A DNA stretch of 45,312 bases from the NCBI GenBank assembly GCA_041946865.1, contig JBHGBF010000072.1, positions 1 to 45,312 of the forward strand. Direction: 5' to 3'. Below the pieces are notes generated by a model. That model had not been told where the DNA came from and searched no databases. It worked only from the letters and a program-made list of their open reading frames with translations. Shown one piece after another: positions 8,878 through 17,707 of the stretch; position 1 is the stretch's first letter; the number at the start of each line of letters is the position of its first letter. Position numbers and translations under genes: made by a program. This stretch comes from RPQK01 sp041946865 (GTDB taxonomy: Bacteria; Acidobacteriota; UBA6911; RPQK01).

Positions 8878-9654
8878 TTACCCCTTCGCCTGGCTGCGGC
8901 GCAGTTCCTCGACGGCTTTCATGGCGGCGTCGGCAAGCATGTTGATGTCGCTGCTGTAACAGGCGAACCGGATTCCCTTTTCGATCCACGGCTTCAAGGC
9001 GGCCGGATCGAACAGCAGAATCCCGGCGGCCTTGCCCGCCTTCCGACAGGCGGCCAGCATCGTCTCAATCGCTTCGACCTCCATTGGATGTGCCAGTTGG
9101 CCGGGGATGCCGAGACTCACCGAGAGATCGAAGGGACCGCAGAAGACGCAGTCGATTCCCTCGACCGCGGCAATGCGGTCCGCGTTGCGGATCGCTTCCC
9201 GGCTTTCCGCCTGCACCACCAGGAGGGTCTCGTCGTTGGCCTTTGCCAGGTATTCGGCGGCATTCGGCCGCCCGTACAGACTGTGGGCCCGGCGCAGGGC
9301 GGCCCCTCGATTGCCCATCGGCGGGTATTTTGCGTGCCAGACCAGCTCGCAGGCCTGCTCCGGCGTGTTCACCTGGGGCACCAACAGGCCTGCAGCGCCT
9401 GAATCGAGTGGTTTCAGGATCGACTCGCGACGGATCTCGGGAATCCGAACAATGACCTCGAGCCCGGACCCTCGCGCCGCGGCCACCATATCTGACACTG
9501 TCTCCACGCTGAAACTGCCGTGTTCATTGTCCAGGACGAAGAAGTCGAACCCCGCCTGCGCCAGCATGTAAGCCACATTCGGGTTTCGAACCTCCGAAAT
9601 AAACGTACCTATCACCAACTCGCCCTGCTTCAACCGCTCTTTGATCGACGCCAT
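8878..9654 (-). CDS. HpcH/HpaI family class II aldolase
   Basis: The 258-residue product matches the metal-dependent pyruvate aldolases that cleave 4-hydroxy-2-keto acids, such as HpaI and the 2-keto-3-deoxysugar-acid aldolases. The metal-binding glutamate is in the VQAES segment and the following aspartate in FCGPFDLSVSLG, which match the family signature; the nearby AAVEGIDCVF strand also fits. ATG 9654 has a perfect GGAGG 8 bases upstream and is preferred to the GTG at 9663. It is divergent from the homogentisate operon with only 87 bases between the start codons. A role in homoprotocatechuate or sugar-acid breakdown is possible; specificity is not readable. Confidence 0.87.
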   Translation of the reverse strand: MASIKERLKQGELVIGTFISEVRNPNVAYMLAQAGFDFFVLDNEHGSFSVETVSDMVAAARGSGLEVIVRIPEIRRESILKPLDSGAAGLLVPQVNTPEQACELVWHAKYPPMGNRGAALRRAHSLYGRPNAAEYLAKANDETLLVVQAESREAIRNADRIAAVEGIDCVFCGPFDLSVSLGIPGQLAHPMEVEAIETMLAACRKAGKAAGILLFDPAALKPWIEKGIRFACYSSDINMLADAAMKAVEELRRSQAKG

Positions 9655-9674
9655 CTGCCTCACCTCCGCGTCCC

Positions 9675-9701
9675 TTCACTGGAGCCAACAGCCTGTATAA
9701 T
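9675..9701 (+). promoter_or_regulatory. Probable sigma-70-type promoter of the homogentisate operon
   Basis: A perfect TATAAT at 9696-9701 lies 40 bases before the hppD start codon, and TTCACT at 9675-9680 is a plausible -35 box with a somewhat short 15-base spacer. The region sits in the 87-base gap between the divergent aldolase and hppD genes, so a regulator here could control both. Confidence 0.45.
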
Positions 9702-9741
9702 TGAGATAAGACTAACTCACCTCAACTACGAGGGACCAACA

Positions 9742-10878
9742 ATGATTACCGGACAGGCGCTTCAAACCGAGGAACGCCCCCTCGATCAGGAAGCCGACCT
9801 TTTCAAAATCAAGGCTGTTGATCATATCGAGTTCTGGGTCGGAAATGCCAGACAAGCGGTTTATTTCTGGAAATATTGGGGCTTCAAGCCCGTGGCATAC
9901 TCCGGGCTGGAGACCGGCAACCGCCAGTATGCCTCCTATGTTGTCGAGCAAGGGAAGATCCGTTTTGTCTTGAGCACGGCCTACACTCCGCATAGCGAGA
10001 TGGCGGTTCATCAGATGCTTCATGGCGACGGCGTGAAGGTGATCGCCGTGGAGGTTGAAGACGTCGAAAGCGCGTACCGGGAGACGACGGCACACGGCGC
10101 CAGCGGCATCCAGGCGCCGGTCGAGGCCCGGGATGGCGGCGGATCGGTCCGCACGGCCACCATTCAGGCCTATGGACAGACCGTCTTCCGATTTGTTGAG
10201 CGCGCGGGTTACTCGGGGACTTTCATGCCCGGTTACACGCCGCTTCCTGACGACCAGACCGTCAAGCCGGTCGGACTGGCGGCCGTGGACCACATTGTGG
10301 GCAACGTGGAGCTGGGCAAGATGGACTACTGGGTCAACTGGTTCCATAAGACCATGGGCTTTCGCCAAATTGTGCATTACGACGACAAGGTGATCCATAC
10401 CGAGTACTCCGCCTTGATGTCGAAGGTGATGGGCAACGGGAACGGGCGGATCAAGTTTCCGATCAACGAACCTGCAGGAGGCCGGAAGAAAAGCCAGATC
10501 GAGGAGTTCCTGGACTACTACGTCGGGCCTGGAGTTCAGCATGTGGCGCTTTTAACCGGCGACATCATCGCCACTGTCGATGAGCTGAGGCGGCGCGGCC
10601 TGACCTTCCTGCGAGTCCCGCAGCCCTACTACGACAGCCTGCCCGACCGCGTCGGCAAGATCAAAGAGCGCTACGAAGACATCGCCCGGCTCGGGATTCT
10701 GGCTGATCGCGACGACGAGGGCTATCTGCTTCAGATCTTCAGTCGGCCGATCCAGGATCGGCCGACCGTGTTTCTGGAGATTATCCAGCGGCGCGGCGCG
10801 CGCGGCTTCGGTGTGGGAAACTTCAAGGCGCTGTTCGAGAGCATCGAAATCGAGCAGGCGAAACGGGGGAATTTGTGA
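9742..10878 (+). CDS. hppD: 4-hydroxyphenylpyruvate dioxygenase
   Basis: The 378-residue product is a full-length HPPD with two vicinal-oxygen-chelate halves. The Fe(II) ligands are H184 (AAVDHIVGNV), H267 (GVQHVALL) and E346 (FLEIIQR), all in the expected contexts. It converts 4-hydroxyphenylpyruvate, from tyrosine, into homogentisate in the cytoplasm. ATG 9742 has GAGGG 7 bases upstream; the in-frame upstream extension overlaps the divergent aldolase gene and lacks homology. It heads an operon, with the hmgA start 1 base beyond its stop codon. Confidence 0.97.
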   Translation: MITGQALQTEERPLDQEADLFKIKAVDHIEFWVGNARQAVYFWKYWGFKPVAYSGLETGNRQYASYVVEQGKIRFVLSTAYTPHSEMAVHQMLHGDGVKVIAVEVEDVESAYRETTAHGASGIQAPVEARDGGGSVRTATIQAYGQTVFRFVERAGYSGTFMPGYTPLPDDQTVKPVGLAAVDHIVGNVELGKMDYWVNWFHKTMGFRQIVHYDDKVIHTEYSALMSKVMGNGNGRIKFPINEPAGGRKKSQIEEFLDYYVGPGVQHVALLTGDIIATVDELRRRGLTFLRVPQPYYDSLPDRVGKIKERYEDIARLGILADRDDEGYLLQIFSRPIQDRPTVFLEIIQRRGARGFGVGNFKALFESIEIEQAKRGNL

Positions 10879-10879
10879 G

Positions 10880-12067
10880 ATGCCTTTCTATCACACACTC
10901 GGGAATATTCCTCATAAACGTCACACCCAGTTCTGCAAGCCTGACGGCTCGCTCTATCGGGAGCAGGTGATTGGAACCAAAGGGTTCTCCGGGATCGAGT
11001 CGATCCTGTATCACATCCGGCAGCCGACTCAGGTCAAGCATGCGGAAACGCTGGGAAGTGCGAAGGTCGAATACGTGGAATACGGTCCGTTGCGTCACCG
11101 GCTCTTCAGGACTAAGGATGTGCCGCAGACTGGAGACGTGATCACCGGCCGGCAGGTTCTGGTGGGCAATGAGAACGTCACCATGGCCGTGGTCCGCCCG
11201 GTGGAGTCCATGACCTACCACTATCGAAACGGCGAAGCGCACGAGATGGTCTTTGTCCATACTGGTGAAGGCACGGTCATCTCCCAGTACGGCCGCCTGG
11301 ATTTTGGCCCGGGAGATTACATCAACATCCCGATCAGCACGACCTGGCGAATGGAGCTGAAGGGCGACGGCCATCGCATGCTTGTTTTCGAGTCTCCCCG
11401 TGATTTCGAGCCGCCTAAACGCTATCGGAACGAGTACGGTCAGCTGCTCGAACACTCGCCCTATTGCGAGCGCGACATCCGGGTGCCGAGCGAGCTGGAG
11501 ACTCACGGCGAGTCCGGCGACTTCGAGGTGCGGGTGAAGGCGCGGGGCCACTTCCATCGTCATATCCTCGATCATCACCCCCTTGACGTGATCGGCTGGG
11601 ATGGCTACCTCTATCCCTACGCCTTCAACATCGCCGACTTCGAGCCGATCACCGGTCGGGTGCACCAGCCGCCGCCCGTGCATCAAACCTGGGAAGGCTG
11701 GGATTTTGTGATCTGTTCGTTTGTCCCGCGCCTGTTCGACTATCATCCCCAGTCGATCCCTGCGCCTTACAACCACGCCAACGTGAATTCAGACGAACTG
11801 ATCTACTACGCGGAAGGCAATTTCATGAGCCGCAAAGGCGTAGGGCAGTTCGATATCAGCCTGCATCCGGGCGGCCTGCCTCATGGCCCGCACCCCGGGA
11901 CTGTGGAAGCCAGCATCGGCAAGCAACGAACGGAAGAGCTGGCCGTGATGATGGACACGTTCCACCCGCTCCAGGTCACCGCCTTCGCCGCCGTGCGGGA
12001 AGACAGCCGGTACGCCTACAGCTGGGTCAACCACGATGAGCCGCCGGCCCCTACTACGACCGGCTAA
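10880..12067 (+). CDS. hmgA: Homogentisate 1,2-dioxygenase
   Basis: The 395-residue cupin-fold product is somewhat shorter than the classical enzyme of about 430-445 residues and belongs to a shorter bacterial branch. The C-terminal metal region is visible: NHANVNSDE, then HPGGLPHGPHPG, which carries the characteristic HGP motif. It opens the ring of homogentisate to maleylacetoacetate. The ATG begins one base after the hppD stop codon, implying translational coupling, with GGGGGA about 10 bases upstream. Confidence 0.93.
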   Translation: MPFYHTLGNIPHKRHTQFCKPDGSLYREQVIGTKGFSGIESILYHIRQPTQVKHAETLGSAKVEYVEYGPLRHRLFRTKDVPQTGDVITGRQVLVGNENVTMAVVRPVESMTYHYRNGEAHEMVFVHTGEGTVISQYGRLDFGPGDYINIPISTTWRMELKGDGHRMLVFESPRDFEPPKRYRNEYGQLLEHSPYCERDIRVPSELETHGESGDFEVRVKARGHFHRHILDHHPLDVIGWDGYLYPYAFNIADFEPITGRVHQPPPVHQTWEGWDFVICSFVPRLFDYHPQSIPAPYNHANVNSDELIYYAEGNFMSRKGVGQFDISLHPGGLPHGPHPGTVEASIGKQRTEELAVMMDTFHPLQVTAFAAVREDSRYAYSWVNHDEPPAPTTTG

Positions 12068-12078
12068 GGGAGCGCCAA

Positions 12079-13074
12079 ATGCAGGTAACAGGCCGAATGC
12101 CGACAGCCGGACTGCGGGCGCTTCTGGGAAACAGCCTGGATTACGCCGGGTTTTTTCCGCCGGCACGCCTGACGCTCGACCAGGCGACAAAAAACTACGC
12201 CGGCTACAGCCGTGGCCCGGACGCCTGGTTCCTGGGGCGTTTCGTTTGCCCGGTCCACCGGTTGGCCGAGCTCGATCCCTACGTCTCCCTGTTCTCGCAC
12301 TCTGTTCCGCTTCTCATATCTGCCCTGGCTTTGCCGATTCCCACGTGGAGGGAGTCGATCCCCAGGCTGGAGGAATCGCTTGACTTGATCCTCCGCTTCC
12401 AGCGCTCGCATGCCCCCAGGGTGCGGGTCGACTCGGTCGAGATTGCGCTCCCCCCTGACTCTGAAGGCCTGAGGGGCCTGGTCGAAATCCGGGAGCTGAT
12501 CCCGGCAGCCGCCAACGTGGTCGAGCAAAGCGGGGTTTCAGACGTGACGCCGTTTTTCGAGGTGACGGCCAGCGACTGGTTCAGCCAAGGGCCAGCGGCT
12601 ATCGATTCAATCGCCCGCCACAATCAGGCTTGGACTGGCGTGCATTGCCGGCCGGCGGCCTTCAAACTGCGAACCGGCAGCGTCAGGGCAGAAGCTTTTC
12701 CGTCGATCGACCGTGTGGCCTTCGTGATCAATGCTTGCGCGGGAACGGGCGTTCGTCTCAAGTGCACGGCAGGCCTTCATCATCCGTTTCGGCATTACGA
12801 TGGATCAGTCGCCACCACAGTGCATGGCTTTCTGAACGTCTTTGCCGGCGCCGTTCTTGTTCACGCCCGTTCTTTGGAATCATCCGACTTACCCTCGGCG
12901 CTCGAGGATGATCAGAGGGCGCATTTTCGGTTTTTCGAGGACGGTCTAGCGTGGAACGACGCATGCGCGGACATCGATCAGATCGAGTCGGCTCGCCGTG
13001 ACCTGATCGTGTCGTTCGGCAGTTGCAGCTTCGAAGAGCCGCTCAAGGATCTGGAGAAGCTGGACATATTGTAG
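12079..13074 (+). CDS. Unknown conserved-looking protein in the maleylacetoacetate isomerase position
   Basis: The 331-residue soluble product has no signal peptide or membrane helix. I cannot assign it to a named family. Striking segments are DYAGFFPPA near the start, WFLGRFVCP at about 50, FKLRTGS at about 195-201, and CTAGLHHPF at about 233-241, a Cys/His-rich motif that looks like an active site. The start has GGGAG 6 bases upstream and lies 11 bases after hmgA, and fahA follows 53 bases later. The operon contains every step of the pathway except maleylacetoacetate isomerase, and no glutathione-transferase-like zeta-class isomerase is in the window. A glutathione-independent isomerase is the obvious hypothesis, but a regulator or accessory role is not excluded. 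Confidence 0.85.
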   Translation: MQVTGRMPTAGLRALLGNSLDYAGFFPPARLTLDQATKNYAGYSRGPDAWFLGRFVCPVHRLAELDPYVSLFSHSVPLLISALALPIPTWRESIPRLEESLDLILRFQRSHAPRVRVDSVEIALPPDSEGLRGLVEIRELIPAAANVVEQSGVSDVTPFFEVTASDWFSQGPAAIDSIARHNQAWTGVHCRPAAFKLRTGSVRAEAFPSIDRVAFVINACAGTGVRLKCTAGLHHPFRHYDGSVATTVHGFLNVFAGAVLVHARSLESSDLPSALEDDQRAHFRFFEDGLAWNDACADIDQIESARRDLIVSFGSCSFEEPLKDLEKLDIL

Positions 13075-13127
13075 GTGTCAGGCGTTCTGACCCTTTTCAG
13101 CAGTGCCGAGGACCAAAGGGGGAGTCC

Positions 13128-14417
13128 GTGTTTCCGTCAAACGACCCGAAACTTCGGTCTTTCATTCCGGTTGATCCCGATTCTCACTTTCCGATCCAGA
13201 ACCTGCCTTACGGGGTCTTTCGTCCCCGAGCAGGCGGACCGCCTCGGGTAGGCGTTGCCATTGGAGATCTGGTCCTGGATCTGGCACTTCTCGAAAAGAA
13301 AGGCTATTTGCCCAACGTCTCCAAGGCTGGGGATATCCCGATCTTCAGCCGGCCCAATCTCAGCAACCTGATGGCCCTGGAAAAACCGGGATGGCGGGAC
13401 ATGCGGTCAAAGATCAGCCGGCTGCTGAGCGGCGCGGATCCCGCTTTGCAGAATGACGCGCGGCTTCGCGAGCAAGCGTTTCACAAGCAATCGGAAGTCG
13501 ACATGTTGCTTCCGGTCGAGATCCTCGACTACACCGACTTCTATTCTTCCAAAGAACACGCGATCAACCTCGGCAAAATGTTCCGAGGGAGTGACAACCC
13601 GCTGCTTCCCAACTGGTCTCACATGCCAGTCGCCTATCACGGGCGGGCCAGCTCCATCGTTATCAGCGGCACAGACATTCGCCGGCCCTGCGGCCAGACA
13701 AAAAAGGACGAGGACCCGGCCCCCACGTTCGGCCCGTCGCGGATGATCGATTTTGAGCTGGAGGTGGGGTTCTTCATAGCAAAGGGGAATCAGATGGGCT
13801 TGCGAATCCCTGTTGACCAATATCGCCAGCACATTTTCGGCATGGTTCTGGTCAATGATTGGAGCGCCCGTGACATCCAGCGCTGGGAGTATCAGCCGCT
13901 CGGCCCGTTTCTCGGAAAGAACTTCGCCACCTCAATCTCGCCCTGGGTCGTGACCTTGGAGGCACTCGATCCTTTCCGTACGGCTGGACCCGTGCAGGAT
14001 CCAGAGCCCTTGCCTTACCTGAGAAACGCTGGAGAGCGGACCTATGACATCCAGCTCGAGGTATGGCTTCAGGGACAGCAGATGTCTGAGCCGCATTGCA
14101 TCAGCCGCACCAACTACAAGTACCTGTACTGGGACATGTCCCAGCAGGTGGCTCATCACACGGTGAACGGGTGCAACCTCCGACTCGGCGACCTGATTGC
14201 CTCCGGCACAATCAGCGGCCCCGACCCATCGTCGTACGGGAGTCTGATTGAGCTGGCCCGGCAAGGGAAGAAGCCGATCGTGTTCCCTGACGGCGAGACC
14301 CGAACGGCTCTTCTCGATGGCGATCGCGTGATAATGACAGGCTGGTGCCAGGGCGACGGCTACCGGGTCGGATTCGGAGAGGTGACCGGCCGGATCTTGC
14401 CTGCGATCGAAGCGTGA
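13128..14417 (+). CDS. fahA: Fumarylacetoacetase
   Basis: The 429-residue product is a full-length fumarylacetoacetase with an N-terminal SH3-like domain and C-terminal FAH catalytic fold. The metal-binding residues are in place: D in DYTDFYSSKEHA, two glutamates in DFELEVGFF, and D in VNDWSARDIQ, followed by PLGPFLGKNF. It hydrolyses fumarylacetoacetate to fumarate and acetoacetate. GTG 13128 is preceded by AGGGGGAG at 7 bases and is preferred to the longer frame that overlaps the upstream gene. It is the last clearly pathway-related gene of the operon. Confidence 0.97.
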   Translation: MFPSNDPKLRSFIPVDPDSHFPIQNLPYGVFRPRAGGPPRVGVAIGDLVLDLALLEKKGYLPNVSKAGDIPIFSRPNLSNLMALEKPGWRDMRSKISRLLSGADPALQNDARLREQAFHKQSEVDMLLPVEILDYTDFYSSKEHAINLGKMFRGSDNPLLPNWSHMPVAYHGRASSIVISGTDIRRPCGQTKKDEDPAPTFGPSRMIDFELEVGFFIAKGNQMGLRIPVDQYRQHIFGMVLVNDWSARDIQRWEYQPLGPFLGKNFATSISPWVVTLEALDPFRTAGPVQDPEPLPYLRNAGERTYDIQLEVWLQGQQMSEPHCISRTNYKYLYWDMSQQVAHHTVNGCNLRLGDLIASGTISGPDPSSYGSLIELARQGKKPIVFPDGETRTALLDGDRVIMTGWCQGDGYRVGFGEVTGRILPAIEA

Positions 14418-14451
14418 CTGTAGTAGAGTAAGCGTGAAAGGAGCCAACCAG

Positions 14452-15483
14452 ATGGGCGCAACACAAGGTATGAACCGGCGTGATTTTGCGCTGACCGTGA
14501 CCATGGCCGCGGCGGCGACATGCGGCCGGGCCATGGCTGCTCAAAAGACCGGCGGCGAAGTGAAACCGGGCTTGTACAGCATCACGTACCTGGGAGTCTG
14601 GTACCGGGGGGATGCTCTGACGCTCGAACAAGTGATCAGCCGGGCAAAACACTACGGATACCAAGGCGTTGAGATCGACGGGAAGCGGCCGCATGGCAAT
14701 CCGCTCGACATGCCCCGCAAACGTTGCCAGGAGCTGCGCAAGTATGCGGATGGCCAAGGCATCGAGATCTATGCCGTGGCCGGCAACAACGATTTCAGCA
14801 GCCCGATGCCCGAGTCACGCGAGGCGCAGCTGCTCTACTTCCGGGAACTGATCCGCATGACGGCTGACCTCGGCGCCAAGACCCTTCGGGTGTTTCTTGC
14901 CTGGCCCGGCGTGACTATGAGGCTGGAGGGTGGGGCACGCTACGACCTGGCCAAAGGCGTCTGGGAGTTTGCCCACAAAGAGTTTTCCCCGGAGCAGACT
15001 TGGGACTGGTGCCGCGCCGGCTTGAAGGAGGTCGCTGAATATGCCGGCGACGCGGGTGTGACGCTCGCGCTGCAGAACCACGCTCCGGTCATCAAGGACT
15101 ACCGAGATGTTTTGAGGATGATCCGTGAAGTCGGCTCGCCTTACTTGAAGGCTTGCTTCGACACCCGGCTGGAATATGGCAAGAAGGGCGAGTACCTGCT
15201 CCGGGCAACCCGTGAGTTCGGACCGTTGCAGGTTCTGTCCCATTACGGCGACGAATACTCCAAGGTCAACGGAAAGATCGTTCCGAAAGAGGACGAGTTT
15301 CTGGCTGACCAGGTGGCCGGACTCATGGAAATCGGATACCGGGGCTACCTGGGTTACGAGCTTTGCCATCCGCTCGATCCTATCGATGGGCAATTGCCGG
15401 GGATCGACTACGTCGACAAGCAGGTCCAGCTGGCCGCCGAGTACCTGCACGAGAAGATCGCGGAGGTGAAAGAGGTGAGTTAG
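14452..15483 (+). CDS. Tat-exported sugar phosphate isomerase/epimerase-like TIM-barrel protein
   Basis: The 343-residue product carries a twin-arginine signal (NRRDFAL, then an Ala-rich hydrophobic stretch ending AMAAQ) and a xylose-isomerase-like AP-endonuclease-2 TIM barrel. Likely ligand strands include GYQGVEIDG, CFDTRLEYG, LSHYGDEY and LGYELCHP. Where many relatives have ENH the sequence reads LALQNH, so one metal-site glutamate may be glutamine. ATG 14452 has AAAGGAG 8 bases upstream; the GTG at 14434 is less likely. It follows fahA by 34 bases and may be co-transcribed, but a role in the pathway is not obvious. The substrate is unknown. Confidence 0.8.
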   Translation: MGATQGMNRRDFALTVTMAAAATCGRAMAAQKTGGEVKPGLYSITYLGVWYRGDALTLEQVISRAKHYGYQGVEIDGKRPHGNPLDMPRKRCQELRKYADGQGIEIYAVAGNNDFSSPMPESREAQLLYFRELIRMTADLGAKTLRVFLAWPGVTMRLEGGARYDLAKGVWEFAHKEFSPEQTWDWCRAGLKEVAEYAGDAGVTLALQNHAPVIKDYRDVLRMIREVGSPYLKACFDTRLEYGKKGEYLLRATREFGPLQVLSHYGDEYSKVNGKIVPKEDEFLADQVAGLMEIGYRGYLGYELCHPLDPIDGQLPGIDYVDKQVQLAAEYLHEKIAEVKEVS

Positions 15484-15586
15484 CGCCGATTTTGGCTCCG
15501 AAAGCCGGCCTGAAGACTATCCGACGCGCTCCGCTGAAAAGCGCTGCGCTTGCGGCTCTGTTCCGCCTGGCTTGACGGAGTGGGTT

Positions 15587-17566
15587 TCACAGCGCCTGTC
15601 GGAGGGCATTGACGGCGGCGGGGTCTTCCAGGCTGGTGAGGTCACCGGGATCGAGCCCCAGATAGACGGCGCGGACGACCCGCGCCATCACCTTGGCGTT
15701 GCGTGTCTTTGGAAGTGCGGTTGTAAAGCGGAGGTCCGCGGGTCGAAACGGCTTGCCGAGGGCGGCCGCGACGCGGTTTTTCAGCTCTTCCCGTAGCGCC
15801 TCCGACGCCTTTCCGGCGTCGTGAAGCACACAGAAAATCACGATTTCCTGCCCTTTGACGGGATGGGGCACCCCGATCGCTACGCTTTCCGCAACCAGCT
15901 CATGTTCGGTGACAACGGCTTCAACCTCTGCCGGTCCCAGACGCTTTTCGGACACTTTGATGGTATCGTCGCTGCGTCCCAGGATGTACCAGAGCCCGTC
16001 CTCATCAATAGCGGCAAAGTCTCCGTGGCGCCACAGACCTTCAAAGCGGCGCCAATAAGTATCGAGATATCGTTCGCGGTCTTTCCAGAAGCCCCGTGTC
16101 ATCCCGATCCACGGTTGGCGGATGACCAACTCGCCGACCGCCCCACGTACCGGCCGCCCGGATTCGTCTACTACCTCGGCATCCATCCCGGGGACCGGGC
16201 CTGAAAAGGCGCACGGCTTCAAAGGAGTGAAGAAGTTGCCGCAGAGAATGCCGCCGCTGATCTCCGTGCCGCCTGAGTAATTCAGGATCGGTTTTCGGGC
16301 CTCGAGGACGTTCTCGAAAAACCACATCCAGGATTGTGGATCCCAAGGGCTTCCGGTAGAGCCGGCGGCGCGCAGCCGTGAAAAGTTCCGCTGCCTGATC
16401 GGGCCGGTCCCGTGAACCATGAGCGCGCGGACAAGGGTTGGAGAAACCCCCAAATGCGTCACACCGTGATTCTCGACAATTCTCCATAACCGGCCGGGGT
16501 CGGGGAAATCAGGAGCCCCGTCATAGAAAACCATCGAGGCGCCAACGAGCAGCGAGCCGAAGACCAGCCACGGTCCCATCATCCATCCCATGTCGGTGAC
16601 CCAGTACAGCGTTTCGCCGGGCTTGAGATCCATCCCCTGATAAATATCCTGGGCAGCCTTGACGGGAAAGCCACAATGGGTGTGAACCGCGCCCTTGGGA
16701 CGCCCGGTCGTCCCGCTGGTGTATATGATCATCAGGAGGTTCTCGGCCGACGTATCCTCGGCGACGGCGATTTCCGGCTGTCCGGTGACAATGTCGTGCC
16801 ACCAGTGATCACGTCCCGGCTTCCAGGAAACCGCGCCGCCAGTTCGCCGAAGTACAACCGTCTGCATGACCGACGGCGCCTGTGCGACCGCTTCGTCCGC
16901 GATTGATTTCATATCGATCCGGCGTCCGCGGCGGTAGAAGCCGTCCGCGGTGAACAGCGCTTTGGCGCCCGCGTCGTTCAGCCGGGCAGCCAGGGCCGTG
17001 GCGCCGTATCCGCTGAACAGCGGGAGGACAATACCGCCAATTTTGATCACGGCGAGGAAGGCCGCGGCCAATTCCGGGGTCATGGGCATGTAAAGGCCGA
17101 CGACGTCCCCCTTTCCCAGTCCGAAGGCGCGCAAAGCGTTCGCGCAGCGGTTGACTTCGGCCTGGAGCGCACGGTACGTCATCGTGCAGGCCCGGCCCTC
17201 CTCCCCCTCCCACTTCAAGGCATGACGTTCCCCGGCGCCGCTTTCGACCCACTTGTCCAGGCAGCTCTCGACGATGTTCATTCTGCCGCCGACGCACCAG
17301 CGGGGGAACGGTTTACCCTCCTCAAGGTCGACCACCGCGGTGTACGGTTTGTGGAACCGGACATTCAAGTCGTTCAAAACGGCATCCCAGAACCAGGCGA
17401 TATCCTCCACGGATTTGCGGAAAAGCTTGCTGTAAGAAGGGATACCCCAACGGTCCATGAACCGTTTCAGGTTACTCTCGGCAATCCACCGCGGATTCGG
17501 CTGCCAGACGACAGGCTGGCGGAATGGAAAGGTCTCAGTCCTGCCGGGGGCGAAGGCGGGATCCAT
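15587..17566 (-). CDS. AMP-forming acyl-CoA synthetase (acetyl/acetoacetyl-CoA synthetase-like)
   Basis: The 659-residue product has the size and N-terminal region of the acetyl-CoA/acetoacetyl-CoA synthetase branch. The P-loop YTSGTTGRPKG, the adenine-binding segment NYSGGTEISGG, the hinge region YILGRSDDTIKVS and the C-terminal catalytic lysine in PKTRNAKVMAR are all visible, so it should be active. It activates a short carboxylic acid through an acyl-AMP. It lies convergent to the homogentisate operon, whose end product is acetoacetate, so acetoacetate is a plausible substrate, but the hinge lacks features I would call diagnostic of acetoacetyl-CoA synthetase. No strong ribosome-binding site precedes 17566. 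Confidence 0.88.
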   Translation of the reverse strand: MDPAFAPGRTETFPFRQPVVWQPNPRWIAESNLKRFMDRWGIPSYSKLFRKSVEDIAWFWDAVLNDLNVRFHKPYTAVVDLEEGKPFPRWCVGGRMNIVESCLDKWVESGAGERHALKWEGEEGRACTMTYRALQAEVNRCANALRAFGLGKGDVVGLYMPMTPELAAAFLAVIKIGGIVLPLFSGYGATALAARLNDAGAKALFTADGFYRRGRRIDMKSIADEAVAQAPSVMQTVVLRRTGGAVSWKPGRDHWWHDIVTGQPEIAVAEDTSAENLLMIIYTSGTTGRPKGAVHTHCGFPVKAAQDIYQGMDLKPGETLYWVTDMGWMMGPWLVFGSLLVGASMVFYDGAPDFPDPGRLWRIVENHGVTHLGVSPTLVRALMVHGTGPIRQRNFSRLRAAGSTGSPWDPQSWMWFFENVLEARKPILNYSGGTEISGGILCGNFFTPLKPCAFSGPVPGMDAEVVDESGRPVRGAVGELVIRQPWIGMTRGFWKDRERYLDTYWRRFEGLWRHGDFAAIDEDGLWYILGRSDDTIKVSEKRLGPAEVEAVVTEHELVAESVAIGVPHPVKGQEIVIFCVLHDAGKASEALREELKNRVAAALGKPFRPADLRFTTALPKTRNAKVMARVVRAVYLGLDPGDLTSLEDPAAVNALRQAL

Positions 17567-17619
17567 TAATTCAATGATACTTCCAAGAACGCTGCTGAAG
17601 ACAAGGAAGGCTGCCTGAC

Positions 17620-17645
17620 AGCGGTCAGCTTTAGGGCTGACCGCT
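17620..17645. other. Perfect 10-bp hairpin between divergent genes
   Basis: AGCGGTCAGC at 17620-17629 and GCTGACCGCT at 17636-17645 pair perfectly around TTTAGG. It lies between the minus-strand synthetase and the plus-strand Nfu-like gene, so it is not a simple 3' terminator. It abuts the right copy of the 63-bp repeat, just as a palindrome abuts the left copy at about 90-102. Confidence 0.7.
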
Positions 17646-17646
17646 T

Positions 17647-17707
17647 CTCTGGACTCTGGCGAAAGTATACAGATGAATCAACAGGAACCGCTGCTGTGTG
17701 GCTGTAT
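17647..17707 (+). repeat. 61-bp dispersed repeat, right copy (inverted relative to 28-90)
   Basis: This matches the reverse complement of 28-90 with two single-base differences, both deletions of T relative to that copy. It ends one base before the ATG of the next gene, so it supplies the whole proximal 5' region of that gene. It contains GTATACAG, which could act as a -10 element. The source of the repeat is not visible in the window. Confidence 0.85.
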
